Shown here: positions 48,161 through 57,884 of the stretch, piece by piece | How positions within the stretch are numbered: position 1 is the stretch's first letter | Layout: the number at the start of each line of letters is the position of its first letter | NCBI RefSeq assembly: GCF_030812915.1 | Contig: NZ_JAUSTQ010000002.1 | Location: forward strand, 124,001-188,000 | Direction of reading: 5' to 3' | DNA from: Alkalibacillus salilacus | GTDB taxonomy: Bacteria; Bacillota; Bacilli; Bacillales; Alkalibacillaceae | DNA length: 64,000 nt | Translations under genes and position numbers: made by a program | Notes under the pieces: generated by a model | What the model saw: the letters and a program-made list of their open reading frames with translations, nothing else | What the model was told of the DNA's origin: nothing | The model's database searches: none

Positions 48161-49114
48161 TTAAGCTTCATATGCATCAATGATGCGTTGTACAAGTGGA
48201 TGACGGACGACATCAGCACCTTTTAAGTAATTAAATGATATACCTTTCACACCTGACAATTTACCTTCAGTGACTCTTAATCCTGATTGTACACCTTTAG
48301 GTAAATCAATTTGTGTAATGTCTCCTGTCACAACCATTTTAGAACCAAATCCAAGTCGTGTTAGAAACATTTTAATTTGTTCTGGTGTCGTATTTTGGGC
48401 TTCATCTAGAATGACAAAAGCATCATCTAAGGTTCTCCCGCGCATATAGGCTAGGGGAGCAATCTCAATGGTGCCACGTTCCAACAATCTTGCCGTATGT
48501 TCTTTACCAATGACATCATGTAAAGCATCATACAATGGGCGGAGATATGGATCTACTTTTTCCTTTAAATCACCTGGTAAAAACCCTAAACTCTCACCCG
48601 CTTCAACAGCTGGTCTTGTCAGAATCATTCGCTTAACTTCACCGTTACGTAATGCTTTTGCAGCCATGACCACGGCTAAATAAGTTTTACCCGTTCCAGC
48701 AGGTCCAATTCCGAACACAAGGTCATTCGCTTTCATCGCCGCGACATAATCTCGTTGACCTAAAGTCTTTACACGAATTGGCTTACCGTTCTGGTTTTTA
48801 GTGATTTCATCTTCGAATAAGGTTTCAAATTGTTCAAGCTTGTCTGTACGCGCCAATTCAATACCATAGATAATATCTCTCTCAGTTACTGTAATGCCCT
48901 TTTTAACGACATTTAAAACTTTTTGTAGTAAGTCATGCACAAGCTCTATATCTTCTTTTTGGCCTTCTATTTTAATCTGCCCACCTCGTGTAATAATATT
49001 GACGGGCAAAAACTCTTCTATTTGCTTAATATTACGATCATTAGTACCGAACAGGTTTAGTGTATCGTTATGATCTTCAAGATGTAAATTAATGCTCTGT
49101 TTATCGTCTTGCAT
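48161..49114 (-). CDS. phoH: PhoH-like ATPase
   Basis: This 317-residue P-loop protein has Walker A GPAGTGKTYLAVVMAA (about residue 137) and Walker B DAFVILDEAQNTTPEQ, with a KH-like N-terminal domain that includes VNIITRGGQIKIEG. It is linked to RNA processing with ybeY and era (family knowledge). AAGGAGA precedes the ATG. It lies four bases after yqfD. Confidence 0.94.
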   Translation of the reverse strand: MQDDKQSINLHLEDHNDTLNLFGTNDRNIKQIEEFLPVNIITRGGQIKIEGQKEDIELVHDLLQKVLNVVKKGITVTERDIIYGIELARTDKLEQFETLFEDEITKNQNGKPIRVKTLGQRDYVAAMKANDLVFGIGPAGTGKTYLAVVMAAKALRNGEVKRMILTRPAVEAGESLGFLPGDLKEKVDPYLRPLYDALHDVIGKEHTARLLERGTIEIAPLAYMRGRTLDDAFVILDEAQNTTPEQIKMFLTRLGFGSKMVVTGDITQIDLPKGVQSGLRVTEGKLSGVKGISFNYLKGADVVRHPLVQRIIDAYEA

Positions 49115-49117
49115 ACA

Positions 49118-50269
49118 TCAATCTCCTTGATCAATTATTTGTTTACTAGCAATATCTTCATGTACTTTAACAAAAATATCTAATTTAACTTTATCACTGT
49201 CGCGTTCCTCGTGCAAAACTTTTTGATAGACGACGTCGATATCAGAATCTAATTGACGTTTCATTTGATTTTCGATTTCTTCTTTTAATTGCTCGGATTC
49301 TTCAAATTCCTTGGTTTCAGTTTGTAAGTTATAATGGTCATGTCGCTTATAGGTAATGGGTAATTCCCAATTCAAAAAATACAATGGCCGTTCAGTTGTA
49401 TACGTTAGGTTGTCCGTTGTAGGACCAAATATATCAAAACGGTCAAAAAGAGTTAATGAATAATTTGTTTCTTTATCACCTGTAAGCATCTCATAACTTT
49501 GCTTTAATGGAGAGGTAACTTGAACCCGGTACCACACATCTGCCAAGACCTCCCCCTCAGCATGGACTTTAACTTCACCCTCTTCATCCAATAAACCAGA
49601 CACAAGCAGATCACCTTGATTAACCGTATCTTGAACATTGACCATGGGTTTACCCACTTCAACAAACATGGATTGGATCACACCTGTTTTAGACGCGATT
49701 AAGTCAACTGGCTCATCTGACTTAGGCTCTTCAAAAGTTTCAGATTCTTCAACAGTAATGGTGAAAGCAGTTCCCTGTTGATTGATACCAATATAAGAAA
49801 GCTCATCAATACGATTCATCACTTCTCGTTCAATATCACTTAAGGTCTCTTTATGTTGCATCCAGTTCCCCCGTTTTAAACCTAATTCATTTAAAGTTTC
49901 TGTTACATCATATCGTAACTCTTGTGATCCACCAATGACTTCTACACGCCATATTATGTTTGATAATAGCAAGATTAAGATAAATGCTAAACAAACCCCA
50001 ATGACTATTGGGATTCCAAATTGTTTAAATTGTTTTCCTTTTAATAAACGTGGCCGATGAATTAGTTTTAATCGACATGAATATGTATGTCTTCTACGCT
50101 TCATTTCAAAATATGTTTGAGGTGTCACACGCAATGAAAATTGTTCATTATTTATTTGTTTTAAATCTCTAATAGGATGCCCATCATGAGCAATTGATTG
50201 AATAAGTTCATTTGACTGATTACCAGTAACTCTTACCTGAACTAATTTATAGTCATAATACTTGTCCAA
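49118..50269 (-). CDS. yqfD: Sporulation protein YqfD
   Basis: This 383-residue protein has one membrane helix near residue 80 (IPIVIGVCLAFILILLLSNI) with a soluble C-terminal part of predicted beta structure containing EVGKPMVNVQDTVNQGDLLV. It belongs to the YqfD sporulation family required at stage IV in B. subtilis. The TTG at 50269 (MDKYYDYKLVQVRV) has AGGGGTG before it and avoids overlap with yqfC; the frame is open further upstream. It follows yqfC by 14 bases. Confidence 0.9.
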   Translation of the reverse strand: MDKYYDYKLVQVRVTGNQSNELIQSIAHDGHPIRDLKQINNEQFSLRVTPQTYFEMKRRRHTYSCRLKLIHRPRLLKGKQFKQFGIPIVIGVCLAFILILLLSNIIWRVEVIGGSQELRYDVTETLNELGLKRGNWMQHKETLSDIEREVMNRIDELSYIGINQQGTAFTITVEESETFEEPKSDEPVDLIASKTGVIQSMFVEVGKPMVNVQDTVNQGDLLVSGLLDEEGEVKVHAEGEVLADVWYRVQVTSPLKQSYEMLTGDKETNYSLTLFDRFDIFGPTTDNLTYTTERPLYFLNWELPITYKRHDHYNLQTETKEFEESEQLKEEIENQMKRQLDSDIDVVYQKVLHEERDSDKVKLDIFVKVHEDIASKQIIDQGD

Positions 50270-50283
50270 CTCATCACCCCTTT

Positions 50284-50574
50284 TTATAAATTTGATGGAC
50301 TTCGCCAACTTACATTTTCAATCTGACCCTCTATTACGATTTCTTCTTTGAGTAAATTTTTAATCACTAGGTCCCTTCCAGTCACCACCATCTGAGATTG
50401 TTGTTGATTAATGATGATCTCTTGGTTTGAAAAGTGACTCAGTCCATGATGATTTTCAATATATAAGTGTAGCTGTCCGATCATTGTTACACGGGGATAA
50501 TCATATACGATATCAACTGGTAATTGCCCATATCGACTTAACCAGTTGCGGAATGGTTTCGGTATCATTTTCAT
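50284..50574 (-). CDS. yqfC: Sporulation protein YqfC
   Basis: This 96-residue protein starts MKMIPKPFRNWLSRYGQLPV and has a predicted beta-rich body (VDIVYDYPRVTMIGQLHLYI, VVTGRDLVIKNLLKEE). It belongs to the YqfC/YabP-like sporulation family. ATG 50574 has GGGGGAAG six bases upstream; the frame runs further but the extra sequence lies across the upstream terminator. It is expressed with yqfD as a unit. Confidence 0.9.
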   Translation of the reverse strand: MKMIPKPFRNWLSRYGQLPVDIVYDYPRVTMIGQLHLYIENHHGLSHFSNQEIIINQQQSQMVVTGRDLVIKNLLKEEIVIEGQIENVSWRSPSNL

Positions 50575-50605
50575 GAATCTTCCCCCTATCATCACCAATA
50601 TATGA

Positions 50606-50645
50606 AAAAAGCACAGAATGTATACGCAAGACATTCTGTGCTTTA
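50606..50645 (-). terminator. Terminator between the floA operon and yqfC
   Basis: AAAGCACAGAATGT pairs perfectly with ACATTCTGTGCTTT, and TTTTTTC follows on the minus strand. It ends the nfeD-floA-yqfB-like transcript. Confidence 0.9.
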
Positions 50646-50654
50646 AATGTTTCA

Positions 50655-51146
50655 TTATAATGTTTTATTGGCTTTTGATTTAGGTTTGCTCAATACTTCA
50701 GCCATCATGATACTTTCGACAATTCGTTTACGCGTAATATTTTCATGAACAGATACACGAGGGATTGAAGACTGATCACTTTGACTAATTGAACCTCGTT
50801 TAATCGCGTCCATGCCACCTATGGCATCACCATGAACACCACTTGAAGCTGGTTGATTTTCGACTTCTTCTAAACGTTGTCTAGAATCCTCCATCGCTTC
50901 ATACCAGCTGGAAGTTTGGTTAGACAAATCATCCATTTTCTCTTGCGCTGTTTGTTGAACAGATTCTTTCACATCACTCACAGTTTTTTCAGGAGATGTG
51001 GATGTCTGTCGGTTTTGTTCTTTGAATACGGGGCGGTCACGAGAATCTTCTTCGTCCCCGCTCTTTTGAAAAATACTAAACAAGCCAGCGAGAATCGCAA
51101 AAATTATAAAGATGTTACTGGCGATTAATTCAATTAATCCGCCCAT
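50655..51146 (-). CDS. Membrane-anchored protein in the yqfB position, unknown function
   Basis: This protein of about 163 residues has an N-terminal membrane helix (IELIASNIFIIFAILAGLF), a long disordered middle rich in Ser/Gln/Glu/Asp, and a C-terminal helix HENITRKRIVESIMMAEVLS. The last part looks conserved. It is the third gene after nfeD and floA, where yqfB sits in B. subtilis, but it is larger than that protein as I recall it. The start may be ATG 51146 or TTG 51152 (AAAGGAG upstream). Confidence 0.72.
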   Translation of the reverse strand: MGGLIELIASNIFIIFAILAGLFSIFQKSGDEEDSRDRPVFKEQNRQTSTSPEKTVSDVKESVQQTAQEKMDDLSNQTSSWYEAMEDSRQRLEEVENQPASSGVHGDAIGGMDAIKRGSISQSDQSSIPRVSVHENITRKRIVESIMMAEVLSKPKSKANKTL

Positions 51147-51171
51147 ATGCAATCACTCTCCTTTAGAGCGA

Positions 51172-52176
51172 TTATTTTTTATCATCACTCTCATCATTTT
51201 CATGTTTGCTTAATTTACCAATCATTTCACGCATATCAGTATCAGCTAACATGTTTTTATAATTCACGTAATCCATTACGCCCATGTTACCATTTCGTAA
51301 TGCTTCAGCAAGTGCTTGAGGTACTTCAGATTCAGCCTCCACCACTTTAGCTTGCATTTCTTGAACTTTCGCAATGTTTTCCTGTTCTTGCGCAACAGCC
51401 ATAGCACGACGTTCTTCCGCTTTTGCCTGAGCAATATTTTTGTCAGCCTCAGCTTGATCTGTCTGTAACATGGCTCCAATGTTTTTACCAATGTCGATAT
51501 CAGCAATATCGATTGATAAAATTTCGAAAGCGGTTCCTGCATCTAAACCTTTCGATAATACGTTTTGTGAAATTGTATCTGGATTTTCTAGTACTTTTCC
51601 ATGATTATCAGATGAACCAATCGTACTTACAATTCCTTCACCTACACGTGCGATGACTGTATCTTCACCTGCACCACCAACGAGTCGATCAATATTTGCA
51701 CGAACAGTAATACGAGCTTTTGCCTTCACTTCAATACCATCCATGGCAACACCAGCAATAAATGGTGTTTCAATTACTTTCGGATTAACACTCATCTGAA
51801 CAGCTTCTAATACATCACGACCTGCTAAATCGATCGCAGCACATCGTTCAAAGCTTAATTCGATATTCGCGCGTTGTGCAGCAATCAGTGCGTTTACAAC
51901 GCGGTCGACATTACCACCTGCTAAGTAGTGGCTTTCAAGTTGATTGGTATGAACATCTAACCCAGCCTTATGTGCCTTGATTAGTGGGTTAATGACCATT
52001 TTCGGTACAACTCGACGTAAACGCATACCAACTAATGTGAAAATGCTAATACGCACCCCAGCTGCTAAGGCGCTAATCCATAGCATAACAGGAACAAATG
52101 TGAATAAGATTGCAATACCTATAATAAGTAATGCAACAATTATTAGTGGTAATAAATCCGCTAATGCTAATTCCAT
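51172..52176 (-). CDS. floA: Flotillin-like protein FloA
   Basis: This 334-residue SPFH-family protein has an N-terminal membrane hairpin (residues 8-35), the SPFH domain ([31 protein letters not shown]) and a coiled-coil tail with many Ala/Glu ([18 protein letters not shown]). FloA scaffolds membrane microdomains and works with NfeD next to it. GGAGG lies seven bases before the ATG. It is followed by a variable third gene. Confidence 0.95.
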   Translation of the reverse strand: MELALADLLPLIIVALLIIGIAILFTFVPVMLWISALAAGVRISIFTLVGMRLRRVVPKMVINPLIKAHKAGLDVHTNQLESHYLAGGNVDRVVNALIAAQRANIELSFERCAAIDLAGRDVLEAVQMSVNPKVIETPFIAGVAMDGIEVKAKARITVRANIDRLVGGAGEDTVIARVGEGIVSTIGSSDNHGKVLENPDTISQNVLSKGLDAGTAFEILSIDIADIDIGKNIGAMLQTDQAEADKNIAQAKAEERRAMAVAQEQENIAKVQEMQAKVVEAESEVPQALAEALRNGNMGVMDYVNYKNMLADTDMREMIGKLSKHENDESDDKK

Positions 52177-52200
52177 GATAAAACCTCCATAAATTTTCTC

Positions 52201-53520
52201 TTATTTTATTTCTCGAACCACAATCCGAGAACCTTCCACTTTGACAATTTTAATCAGTTTATTTCGGTCTATAAACTGACCTTCTGTTACAACATCAAGT
52301 CGCTCATCGCCAAAGATAGCTGTTCCTGACGGCCGTAAGAAAGTTAAAGCCGTCCCTTCTTCACCAATTAAATCATTTCGAGTTTGATTAGATAGATAAC
52401 CTTTTTCAGAACTAGTTTGGTCTTTTAAAACAATATGTCTAAAGATGCCACGATTAGTATCTAATTTTTTAAACAAGAAAACTGCCACAAAAACCGCAAG
52501 TAAGATGGCTATACTTAAACTGATTGCCATTTGACCAATATCAGCACCAGATACTAATAAAGCGCCTAGAATAGAGACACCACCTATAGCTCCAAATATT
52601 CCACTCGGTACAAAAATTTCAATAACAATGCAGGTTAAACCTATTAGTAATAGTATCAAAGATTCATAGCCAGCAAAGCCAGCAATCAGATGGCCGTAGA
52701 AAAATAATAATAACGACGCACCTCCCATGATCCCAGCGACCCCGAATCCAGGTGAATATAGTTCAACGATTAGTCCGATACTCGCAACCGATAATAATAT
52801 TGAGATTACGACAGGATTGGTTACGAAACGAGCAATATTTTCAGAAATCGTCGGTTGTGTTTCAACAACCCGAGCCCCTTCATAACCTAATTGACTAATG
52901 ACATCCTCACGACTAGTGACTTTTGCTTCAGCATAACCAACTTCTACAGCTTCATCAGGACTTAAAGTTAAATATTCACCTTCACCTGCGTCCATGTCAG
53001 ATAAGTCAATCGACGGATCAGCCATAGCTCTTGCATACAAAGGATCTCGGTCTTGCCGTTCAGCTGCTGCTTCCATTGCAGCAATCCACGCTGATTGAGC
53101 TTTGTCATCTGCTGCTGTTCCATCACCTGTAATGACACCTGAAGCTCCCATTGTTGAGGCGCTATTCATATATATGCTATCTGTCATTAATGCTATGTAA
53201 GAACCGGCTGACAATGCTTGGCTTTTAACATAAGCAGTAGTAGCTGTATTAGTATCAGATAGTAAACCAGCAATTTCATTTGCTGAATCAACTCTTCCCC
53301 CAGGCGTATCGATTTCAAAAATGATATGGTCAGCAAAATTCTCTTCAGCTTCTGTAATACTGCGTTCCATAAACGCCACTAAACCTCTTTCTACATCATC
53401 CTCAACTGGAACAATGTATACGGTATCATTTCCGGATTCTTGATCAGCCAATGATGATGGCATTTGCCCAGCTACTAAACATATCATTATTATAATACTT
53501 AATTGTAGCAAGCGTCGCAA
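52201..53520 (-). CDS. nfeD: NfeD family membrane protease, full-length
   Basis: This 439-residue protein has a signal peptide, a ClpP-like serine protease domain with the GRVDSANEIAG loop, the nucleophile serine in SAGSYIALMTDSI and a lysine pair region further on, then four or five membrane helices and an OB-like NfeD domain at the end (FLRPSGTAIFGDERLDVVTE). It matches YqeZ of B. subtilis, co-expressed with FloA. The TTG start is preceded by GGGGGG. A shorter NfeD without protease domain is at 27085. Confidence 0.92.
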   Translation of the reverse strand: MRRLLQLSIIIMICLVAGQMPSSLADQESGNDTVYIVPVEDDVERGLVAFMERSITEAEENFADHIIFEIDTPGGRVDSANEIAGLLSDTNTATTAYVKSQALSAGSYIALMTDSIYMNSASTMGASGVITGDGTAADDKAQSAWIAAMEAAAERQDRDPLYARAMADPSIDLSDMDAGEGEYLTLSPDEAVEVGYAEAKVTSREDVISQLGYEGARVVETQPTISENIARFVTNPVVISILLSVASIGLIVELYSPGFGVAGIMGGASLLLFFYGHLIAGFAGYESLILLLIGLTCIVIEIFVPSGIFGAIGGVSILGALLVSGADIGQMAISLSIAILLAVFVAVFLFKKLDTNRGIFRHIVLKDQTSSEKGYLSNQTRNDLIGEEGTALTFLRPSGTAIFGDERLDVVTEGQFIDRNKLIKIVKVEGSRIVVREIK

Positions 53521-53658
53521 TTATGACCCCCCTTAATTAAACCGTCACAATTTTACGATAATACAGGCTAAAAAATAAGTGCTAAGCAAATCAATGCATC
53601 ATTTCTAAATTCTTTCATGATGATCTCATTGACATGCAAAGCACCTATCTTTCTTTAC

Positions 53659-54105
53659 CTACTGCAATCGTTCCATAACAAGATTATTGACTTTTGAACC
53701 GTCTGTTTTACCTTTAACTTTAGGCATGACAGCACTCATTACTGTGCCCATATCTTGTTTAGACGTTGCTCCGACTTCTTGAATAGTTTCATCGATAATC
53801 TCCACCAATTCATCATCGGATAATTGTTGTGGTAAATATGATTCAACAAGAGCTAATTCCTGCTCCGTTTTTTCGACTAAATCTTCACGATTAGCATCCT
53901 TGAACTCTTGGAGGGAGTCTTTTCTTTGCTTTACTTCCCGCATTAGAACTTGGAGCTCTTCGTCTTCTGTGAGCTCTCCACCCTTTTTATTAATCGCTTC
54001 ATTTTGCAATGAAGATTTAATTCCACGAATGACTGTAAGCTTATCTTTCTCTTTATTGCGCATAGCTTGTTTCATGTCTTCGTTTAAACGATCAAGCAAA
54101 GCCAT
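53659..54105 (-). CDS. yqeY: GatB/YqeY domain protein
   Basis: This 148-residue protein carries the YqeY fold with [20 protein letters not shown] at its start and [20 protein letters not shown] later, and the C-terminal helices [11 protein letters not shown]-type ([17 protein letters not shown]). The fold occurs in the tRNA-dependent amidotransferase GatB; the role of the free protein is not known. AGAGGGTG precedes the ATG. It follows rpsU by 18 bases. Confidence 0.92.
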   Translation of the reverse strand: MALLDRLNEDMKQAMRNKEKDKLTVIRGIKSSLQNEAINKKGGELTEDEELQVLMREVKQRKDSLQEFKDANREDLVEKTEQELALVESYLPQQLSDDELVEIIDETIQEVGATSKQDMGTVMSAVMPKVKGKTDGSKVNNLVMERLQ

Positions 54106-54123
54106 TAAAGTTACACCCTCTTC

Positions 54124-54303
54124 TTACTTTTTATTCTTTTTGGCAGCTTCTGTTTTCTTCTTCTTACGACGTTCGCTCGGCTTTTCGTAGAATTCGCGCT
54201 TACGATATTCTGAAAGCGTGCCATTCTTAGAAACCGATTTTCTAAAGCGTCGAAGAGCATCTTCAATAGATTCATTCTTTCTAACGTTCGTTTGATTTGA
54301 CAT
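54124..54303 (-). CDS. rpsU: 30S ribosomal protein S21
   Basis: This 59-residue protein reads [20 protein letters not shown] and has [15 protein letters not shown] near its end. A GGAGGGAGGG site lies before the ATG. It is too short for common open-frame cutoffs but fits S21 exactly. A strong promoter and a small leader hairpin (ATGTGC/GCACAT) lie upstream, and yqeY follows. Confidence 0.95.
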   Translation of the reverse strand: MSNQTNVRKNESIEDALRRFRKSVSKNGTLSEYRKREFYEKPSERRKKKKTEAAKKNKK

Positions 54304-54364
54304 GCTCTACCCTCCCTCCAAATAAAACGCATAAATCAATATGTGCCTTAGCACATCTTAAGTC

Positions 54365-54393
54365 ATTATATTAAATATTTTCGCATTGGTCAA
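54365..54393 (-). promoter_or_regulatory. Sigma-A promoter of rpsU-yqeY
   Basis: TTGACC and a perfect TATAAT are 17 bases apart on the minus strand, about 62 bases before rpsU. Confidence 0.82.
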
Positions 54394-54445
54394 TGTTTTA
54401 GACATCACTTGTCCAAATTGACATAAGATGAATTGAGGTGTTCAT

Positions 54446-55381
54446 ATGTATTCAATGTTGTTGCTCATCTTTGTTTTAATTGGTTTATTAATTTTTGGCT
54501 TAACTTTGATGAAAATAGGTTTTCAAACCCTAACAGAACAGTACATTGAGCGATTAGAATCAAAACTTTCCAAAAGAAATGGATTTCTGTTTGGCTTTGT
54601 TATGACATTACTTTTTCAAAGTAGTTCAGTATCCATTGCTATGCTGATGACATTTATCGGTTCTATGAAAAGATCAATTCCGTTCATTTTGTGTTATTTA
54701 ATCGGCGCAAATATTAGCACCACGTTAACCACGCAACTTTTTGTGTGGAACAATGATGTATTAATGATTGGGTGTCTAATTGTTGGCTTTATCTTTGTGC
54801 TTCTTCCCTTTAAACATTATAGTTGGTTTAGTATTGGTGCTGTGTTACTAGGTATTGGCGTTATTTTTGCCACATTAAATGGTTTTGGAAACTTAACTCA
54901 TGCATTATCTATGTCTCAGATCGATGCTTGGCTAGAATCACCTGATACGTCACCATTTCAACTTTTGTTTTCAGGTTTCGCCATAACTGCCATATTACAA
55001 TCTTCAACGACCTTCACAGCCCTCTTAATTGGCTTTATAGAAGATGGTCCTATTTTATTACATCATATTTTATACTTGATCGTTGGAGCTAATCTTGGGA
55101 CATGTATAACAGTGTTATTTTTTTCAATTGGACAAAGTCAATTAGCAAAATTAGTAGCTTATAGTCATATTGCCATAAATTCAGTGGGATTATTGTTGGT
55201 TCTAACATTTCCGTTGTTGTTTGAGACCTATATGATTGATGTTATTACGAATATGATTACATCGATTGAACAGCAAATTGTTTTCATCGCATTGTTTTAT
55301 AATATAATCATTGGTTTGGTCATCTTGATTTTCTTAAAACCATTTGCTTCATTTATGAAATTATTCTATAAGCCAACTTAA
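54446..55381 (+). CDS. yqeW: Na/Pi cotransporter family protein, short form (YqeW-like)
   Basis: This 311-residue protein has about eight membrane helices with the two QSSS motifs of the NptA family (LLFQSSSVSIAML near residue 56 and AILQSSTTFTALLIG near 184), and glycine loops GANISTT and GANLGTC. Unlike the protein at 25306 it has no PhoU part. A TTGAGGTG site precedes the ATG. It matches YqeW of B. subtilis (next to rpsU). Its transport activity is inferred only. Confidence 0.85.
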   Translation: MYSMLLLIFVLIGLLIFGLTLMKIGFQTLTEQYIERLESKLSKRNGFLFGFVMTLLFQSSSVSIAMLMTFIGSMKRSIPFILCYLIGANISTTLTTQLFVWNNDVLMIGCLIVGFIFVLLPFKHYSWFSIGAVLLGIGVIFATLNGFGNLTHALSMSQIDAWLESPDTSPFQLLFSGFAITAILQSSTTFTALLIGFIEDGPILLHHILYLIVGANLGTCITVLFFSIGQSQLAKLVAYSHIAINSVGLLLVLTFPLLFETYMIDVITNMITSIEQQIVFIALFYNIIIGLVILIFLKPFASFMKLFYKPT

Positions 55382-55411
55382 AAAACCGCTGCGTTACCAG
55401 CGGTTTTTTTC
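55381..55411. terminator. Bidirectional terminator between yqeW and deoC
   Basis: AAAAACCGCT pairs perfectly with AGCGGTTTTT around GCGTTACC, with poly-A and poly-T tails, between convergent genes. Confidence 0.9.
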
Positions 55412-56083
55412 TTAATAATCAGCGTTAGATTGTTCACCTTTAACGATTTCAACCCCAGATGATGCACCAATGCGTGTAGCACCAGCATTAATCATATCAT
55501 TAGCATCTTCAAGGCTTTTTACACCGCCTGATGCTTTCACTCCCATTTCAGGCCCGACTGTTGAACGCATTAGTTTGATATCTTCAACAGTCGCTCCTCC
55601 ACCTGAAAAACCAGTTGACGTTTTCACATAATCAGCACCAGCACGCTTAGCTAATTCACACGCTTTTACTTTCTCATCTTGAGTTAATAAAGATGTTTCA
55701 ATAATGACTTTAACTAGTGCGCGATCTTTTGCTTCATCAACAACAGCTTGGATATCACGCTCTACTTCTTCATATTGACCATCTTTTAATGAGCCAATAT
55801 TAATCACCATATCGACTTCAGTTGCTCCACTTTCTATTGCTTGGTTCGTTTCAAACACTTTAGTTTCAAGTGTAGTTGCGCCTAAAGGAAAACCAATAAC
55901 AGTACAAACTTTAACATCAGTATCTTTTAACAGCTCATAGCAATGTGCCACCCATGTTGGTGTTACACAAACAGATGCAAATGCGTTCTCTTTTGCTTCT
56001 TGGCAAATTTGATTAATTTTCTCCGTTTGTGTATCTGGTTTTAGTTGTGTGTGATCAATTTTACTTGCTAACGATTGACTCAT
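55412..56083 (-). CDS. deoC: Deoxyribose-phosphate aldolase
   Basis: This 223-residue class I aldolase splits 2-deoxyribose-5-phosphate into acetaldehyde and glyceraldehyde-3-phosphate. The catalytic Schiff-base lysine lies in [11 protein letters not shown], a second conserved lysine in MGVKASGGV, and the opening [10 protein letters not shown] is characteristic. AAGGAGAG precedes the ATG. In B. subtilis mtaB (yqeV) follows rsmE here; deoC takes that place. Confidence 0.96.
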   Translation of the reverse strand: MSQSLASKIDHTQLKPDTQTEKINQICQEAKENAFASVCVTPTWVAHCYELLKDTDVKVCTVIGFPLGATTLETKVFETNQAIESGATEVDMVINIGSLKDGQYEEVERDIQAVVDEAKDRALVKVIIETSLLTQDEKVKACELAKRAGADYVKTSTGFSGGGATVEDIKLMRSTVGPEMGVKASGGVKSLEDANDMINAGATRIGASSGVEIVKGEQSNADY

Positions 56084-56132
56084 TGTGATCTCTCCTTATT
56101 AAATATACAATTAATAACGCTGATTTGGAAAA

Positions 56133-56906
56133 TCAAGTATTATAATTTTCCTCTAAACAATAGGATAATACAGATAATACATAAAGTGAAGCTGTTTCCG
56201 TTCTTAATATACGACGCCCTAATCTAGCTGGTAGTACATCAGCTTCTTCACAAATGGTTAATTCATGCGGTGAAATACCACCTTCTGGGCCTATAATCAA
56301 TAGGACTCGCTGGTCTGAATCAATTTGATTCATAATATCTGACAATGTCCACTCAGGTTTATGATCATCTTTTACCTCGTATTCACTTGCCACAATCATC
56401 AGGTCAAACTCACCTGAATCCACCACCTGTGACAATGATTGCAATGATTGAATGGTCGGTATCATCAGTCGATGAGATTGTTCACTTGCTTCTTTTGCTA
56501 TTTTTTGCAAGCGATTTAGTTTTTTATCCTGCTTCTTATGATCCCATTTAACAATAGAACGATCCATTTGTAACGGGATGAACGAACGCATTCCTAATTC
56601 CGTACCTTTTTGAACAATGGTTTCTAGTTTATCTCCTTTGGGTAAACCTTGAGCCAATGTGATATGTGCAGGTAACTCTACTTGTTCATTTAATGCTTGT
56701 TTGATTGTCGCAACCAGTGTTTGCGTTGAGTCATCAAACTGACTCAGTTCCAATTCAAAACTTTCTTCGTTCTCATTACAGCCAATAACGATATCACCTG
56801 ATGTCATACGCATGACTTTATTAATGTGATGATAATCCTCACTACTAATCGTTACTTGACCCTTATCATAATCCCATTGATCGTTTGAAATAAAGTATCT
56901 TTGCAT
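56133..56906 (-). CDS. rsmE: 16S rRNA (uracil1498-N3)-methyltransferase RsmE
   Basis: This 257-residue SPOUT methyltransferase has the N-terminal PUA-like MQRYFISNDQW and HHINKVMRMTSGD parts, and the C-terminal knot with LLIIGPEGGISPHELTICE and RLGRRILRTETA. ATG 56906 has AGGG six bases upstream and starts ten bases from the prmA stop. It modifies 16S rRNA helix 44. Confidence 0.94.
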   Translation of the reverse strand: MQRYFISNDQWDYDKGQVTISSEDYHHINKVMRMTSGDIVIGCNENEESFELELSQFDDSTQTLVATIKQALNEQVELPAHITLAQGLPKGDKLETIVQKGTELGMRSFIPLQMDRSIVKWDHKKQDKKLNRLQKIAKEASEQSHRLMIPTIQSLQSLSQVVDSGEFDLMIVASEYEVKDDHKPEWTLSDIMNQIDSDQRVLLIIGPEGGISPHELTICEEADVLPARLGRRILRTETASLYVLSVLSYCLEENYNT

Positions 56907-56915
56907 CGTCATCCC

Positions 56916-57860
56916 TCATGATTCAGGTTTCTTTGCAATCATAGAAATCCATTCTTCCATTTTGTTAACTTCAATCACTTCAAAACCTTTGTCTTCAAGA
57001 TCTGATCTAACAAGGTCTTTTTTGGCGTTAATAATACCTGAAGTGATGAAATAACCACCTGGTCTAATCAATTGGTAAGCTTCCTCAGTGGTTTGAACAA
57101 TAATTTCAGCTAATATATTCGAAACAATGACATCAGCCTGAGTATCGACACCTTTTAACAAATCGTTCTGCAAAGCTGTCACACGATCTTGAACTTGATT
57201 TAACTTAACGTTAATCGTCGTGCTTTTTACGGCGACTTCATCAAGGTCATATGCTTGAACATTACTGGCACCTAAAAGAATAGCACCAATTGACAACACA
57301 CCTGAGCCAGAACCTACATCAACCACATGATCGCCTGTTTGTATATAACGTTCTAAAGCTTGCAGGCTAAGAACAGTTGTCGGGTGAGTCCCTGTTCCGA
57401 ATGCCATACCAGGATCGAGTTCAATGATAATCTCGTCACTGCTAACTGGCTCATAATCTTCCCATGTTGGCGTTATTGTAATACGATCTGAAATTTTTAC
57501 AGGCTTATAATACTTTTTCCAAGCTGTTGCCCATTCTTCTTCGTTAATTTCAGAAATGGTTACATGGTTGTGGCCAATATCAATGTCAAATGTTACAAGA
57601 TTGCTAACAGCTTGCTTAATCTCATCTACAGTTTCACCTAAGAAACTATTGACTGGTAGGTACGCTTTAATATACACACCTTCTTCTGGATAGTTGTCAG
57701 GGTCCAACTCATAAATCGTACCATACATGGTCGACCAATCTTTGTTTAAGTCATTACGATCTTCAATGACGACACCACTTGCACCTGCTTCATGTAGAAT
57801 GTTTGAAACAGGTTCAATTGCCTCATTTGTCGTATGAATTTTAATTTCAGACCATTTCAC
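56916..57860 (-). CDS. prmA: Ribosomal protein L11 methyltransferase
   Basis: This 314-residue enzyme trimethylates L11. It has an N-terminal binding domain (ILHEAGASGVVIEDRND, AYLPVNSFLGETVDEIKQ) and a SAM fold (VVDVGSGSGVLSIGAILLGA, DVIVSNILAEII). The GTG start has only a weak ribosome site (AGTGAG), but the N-terminus MKWSEIKIHTTNEA matches the family. It is linked to dnaJ upstream and to rsmE downstream. Confidence 0.95.
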   Translation of the reverse strand: MKWSEIKIHTTNEAIEPVSNILHEAGASGVVIEDRNDLNKDWSTMYGTIYELDPDNYPEEGVYIKAYLPVNSFLGETVDEIKQAVSNLVTFDIDIGHNHVTISEINEEEWATAWKKYYKPVKISDRITITPTWEDYEPVSSDEIIIELDPGMAFGTGTHPTTVLSLQALERYIQTGDHVVDVGSGSGVLSIGAILLGASNVQAYDLDEVAVKSTTINVKLNQVQDRVTALQNDLLKGVDTQADVIVSNILAEIIVQTTEEAYQLIRPGGYFITSGIINAKKDLVRSDLEDKGFEVIEVNKMEEWISMIAKKPES

Positions 57861-57884
57861 TCAAATCAACTCACTTTAATTTCA

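Noticed and set aside
53580-53640. Imperfect inverted repeat (TCAATGCATCAT with ATGATG and CATTGA) after yqeY
   Set aside because: Interrupted arms and no U-run; not a convincing terminator.
53521-53658. Sigma-W promoter for nfeD-floA
   Set aside because: A CGTA is present near 53555 but no TGAAAC-like box at the right distance, so I could not support it although B. subtilis has one.
54111-54332. 73-residue frame at the rpsU locus
   Set aside because: It is in another frame than rpsU, whose product is unmistakable at 54124-54303.
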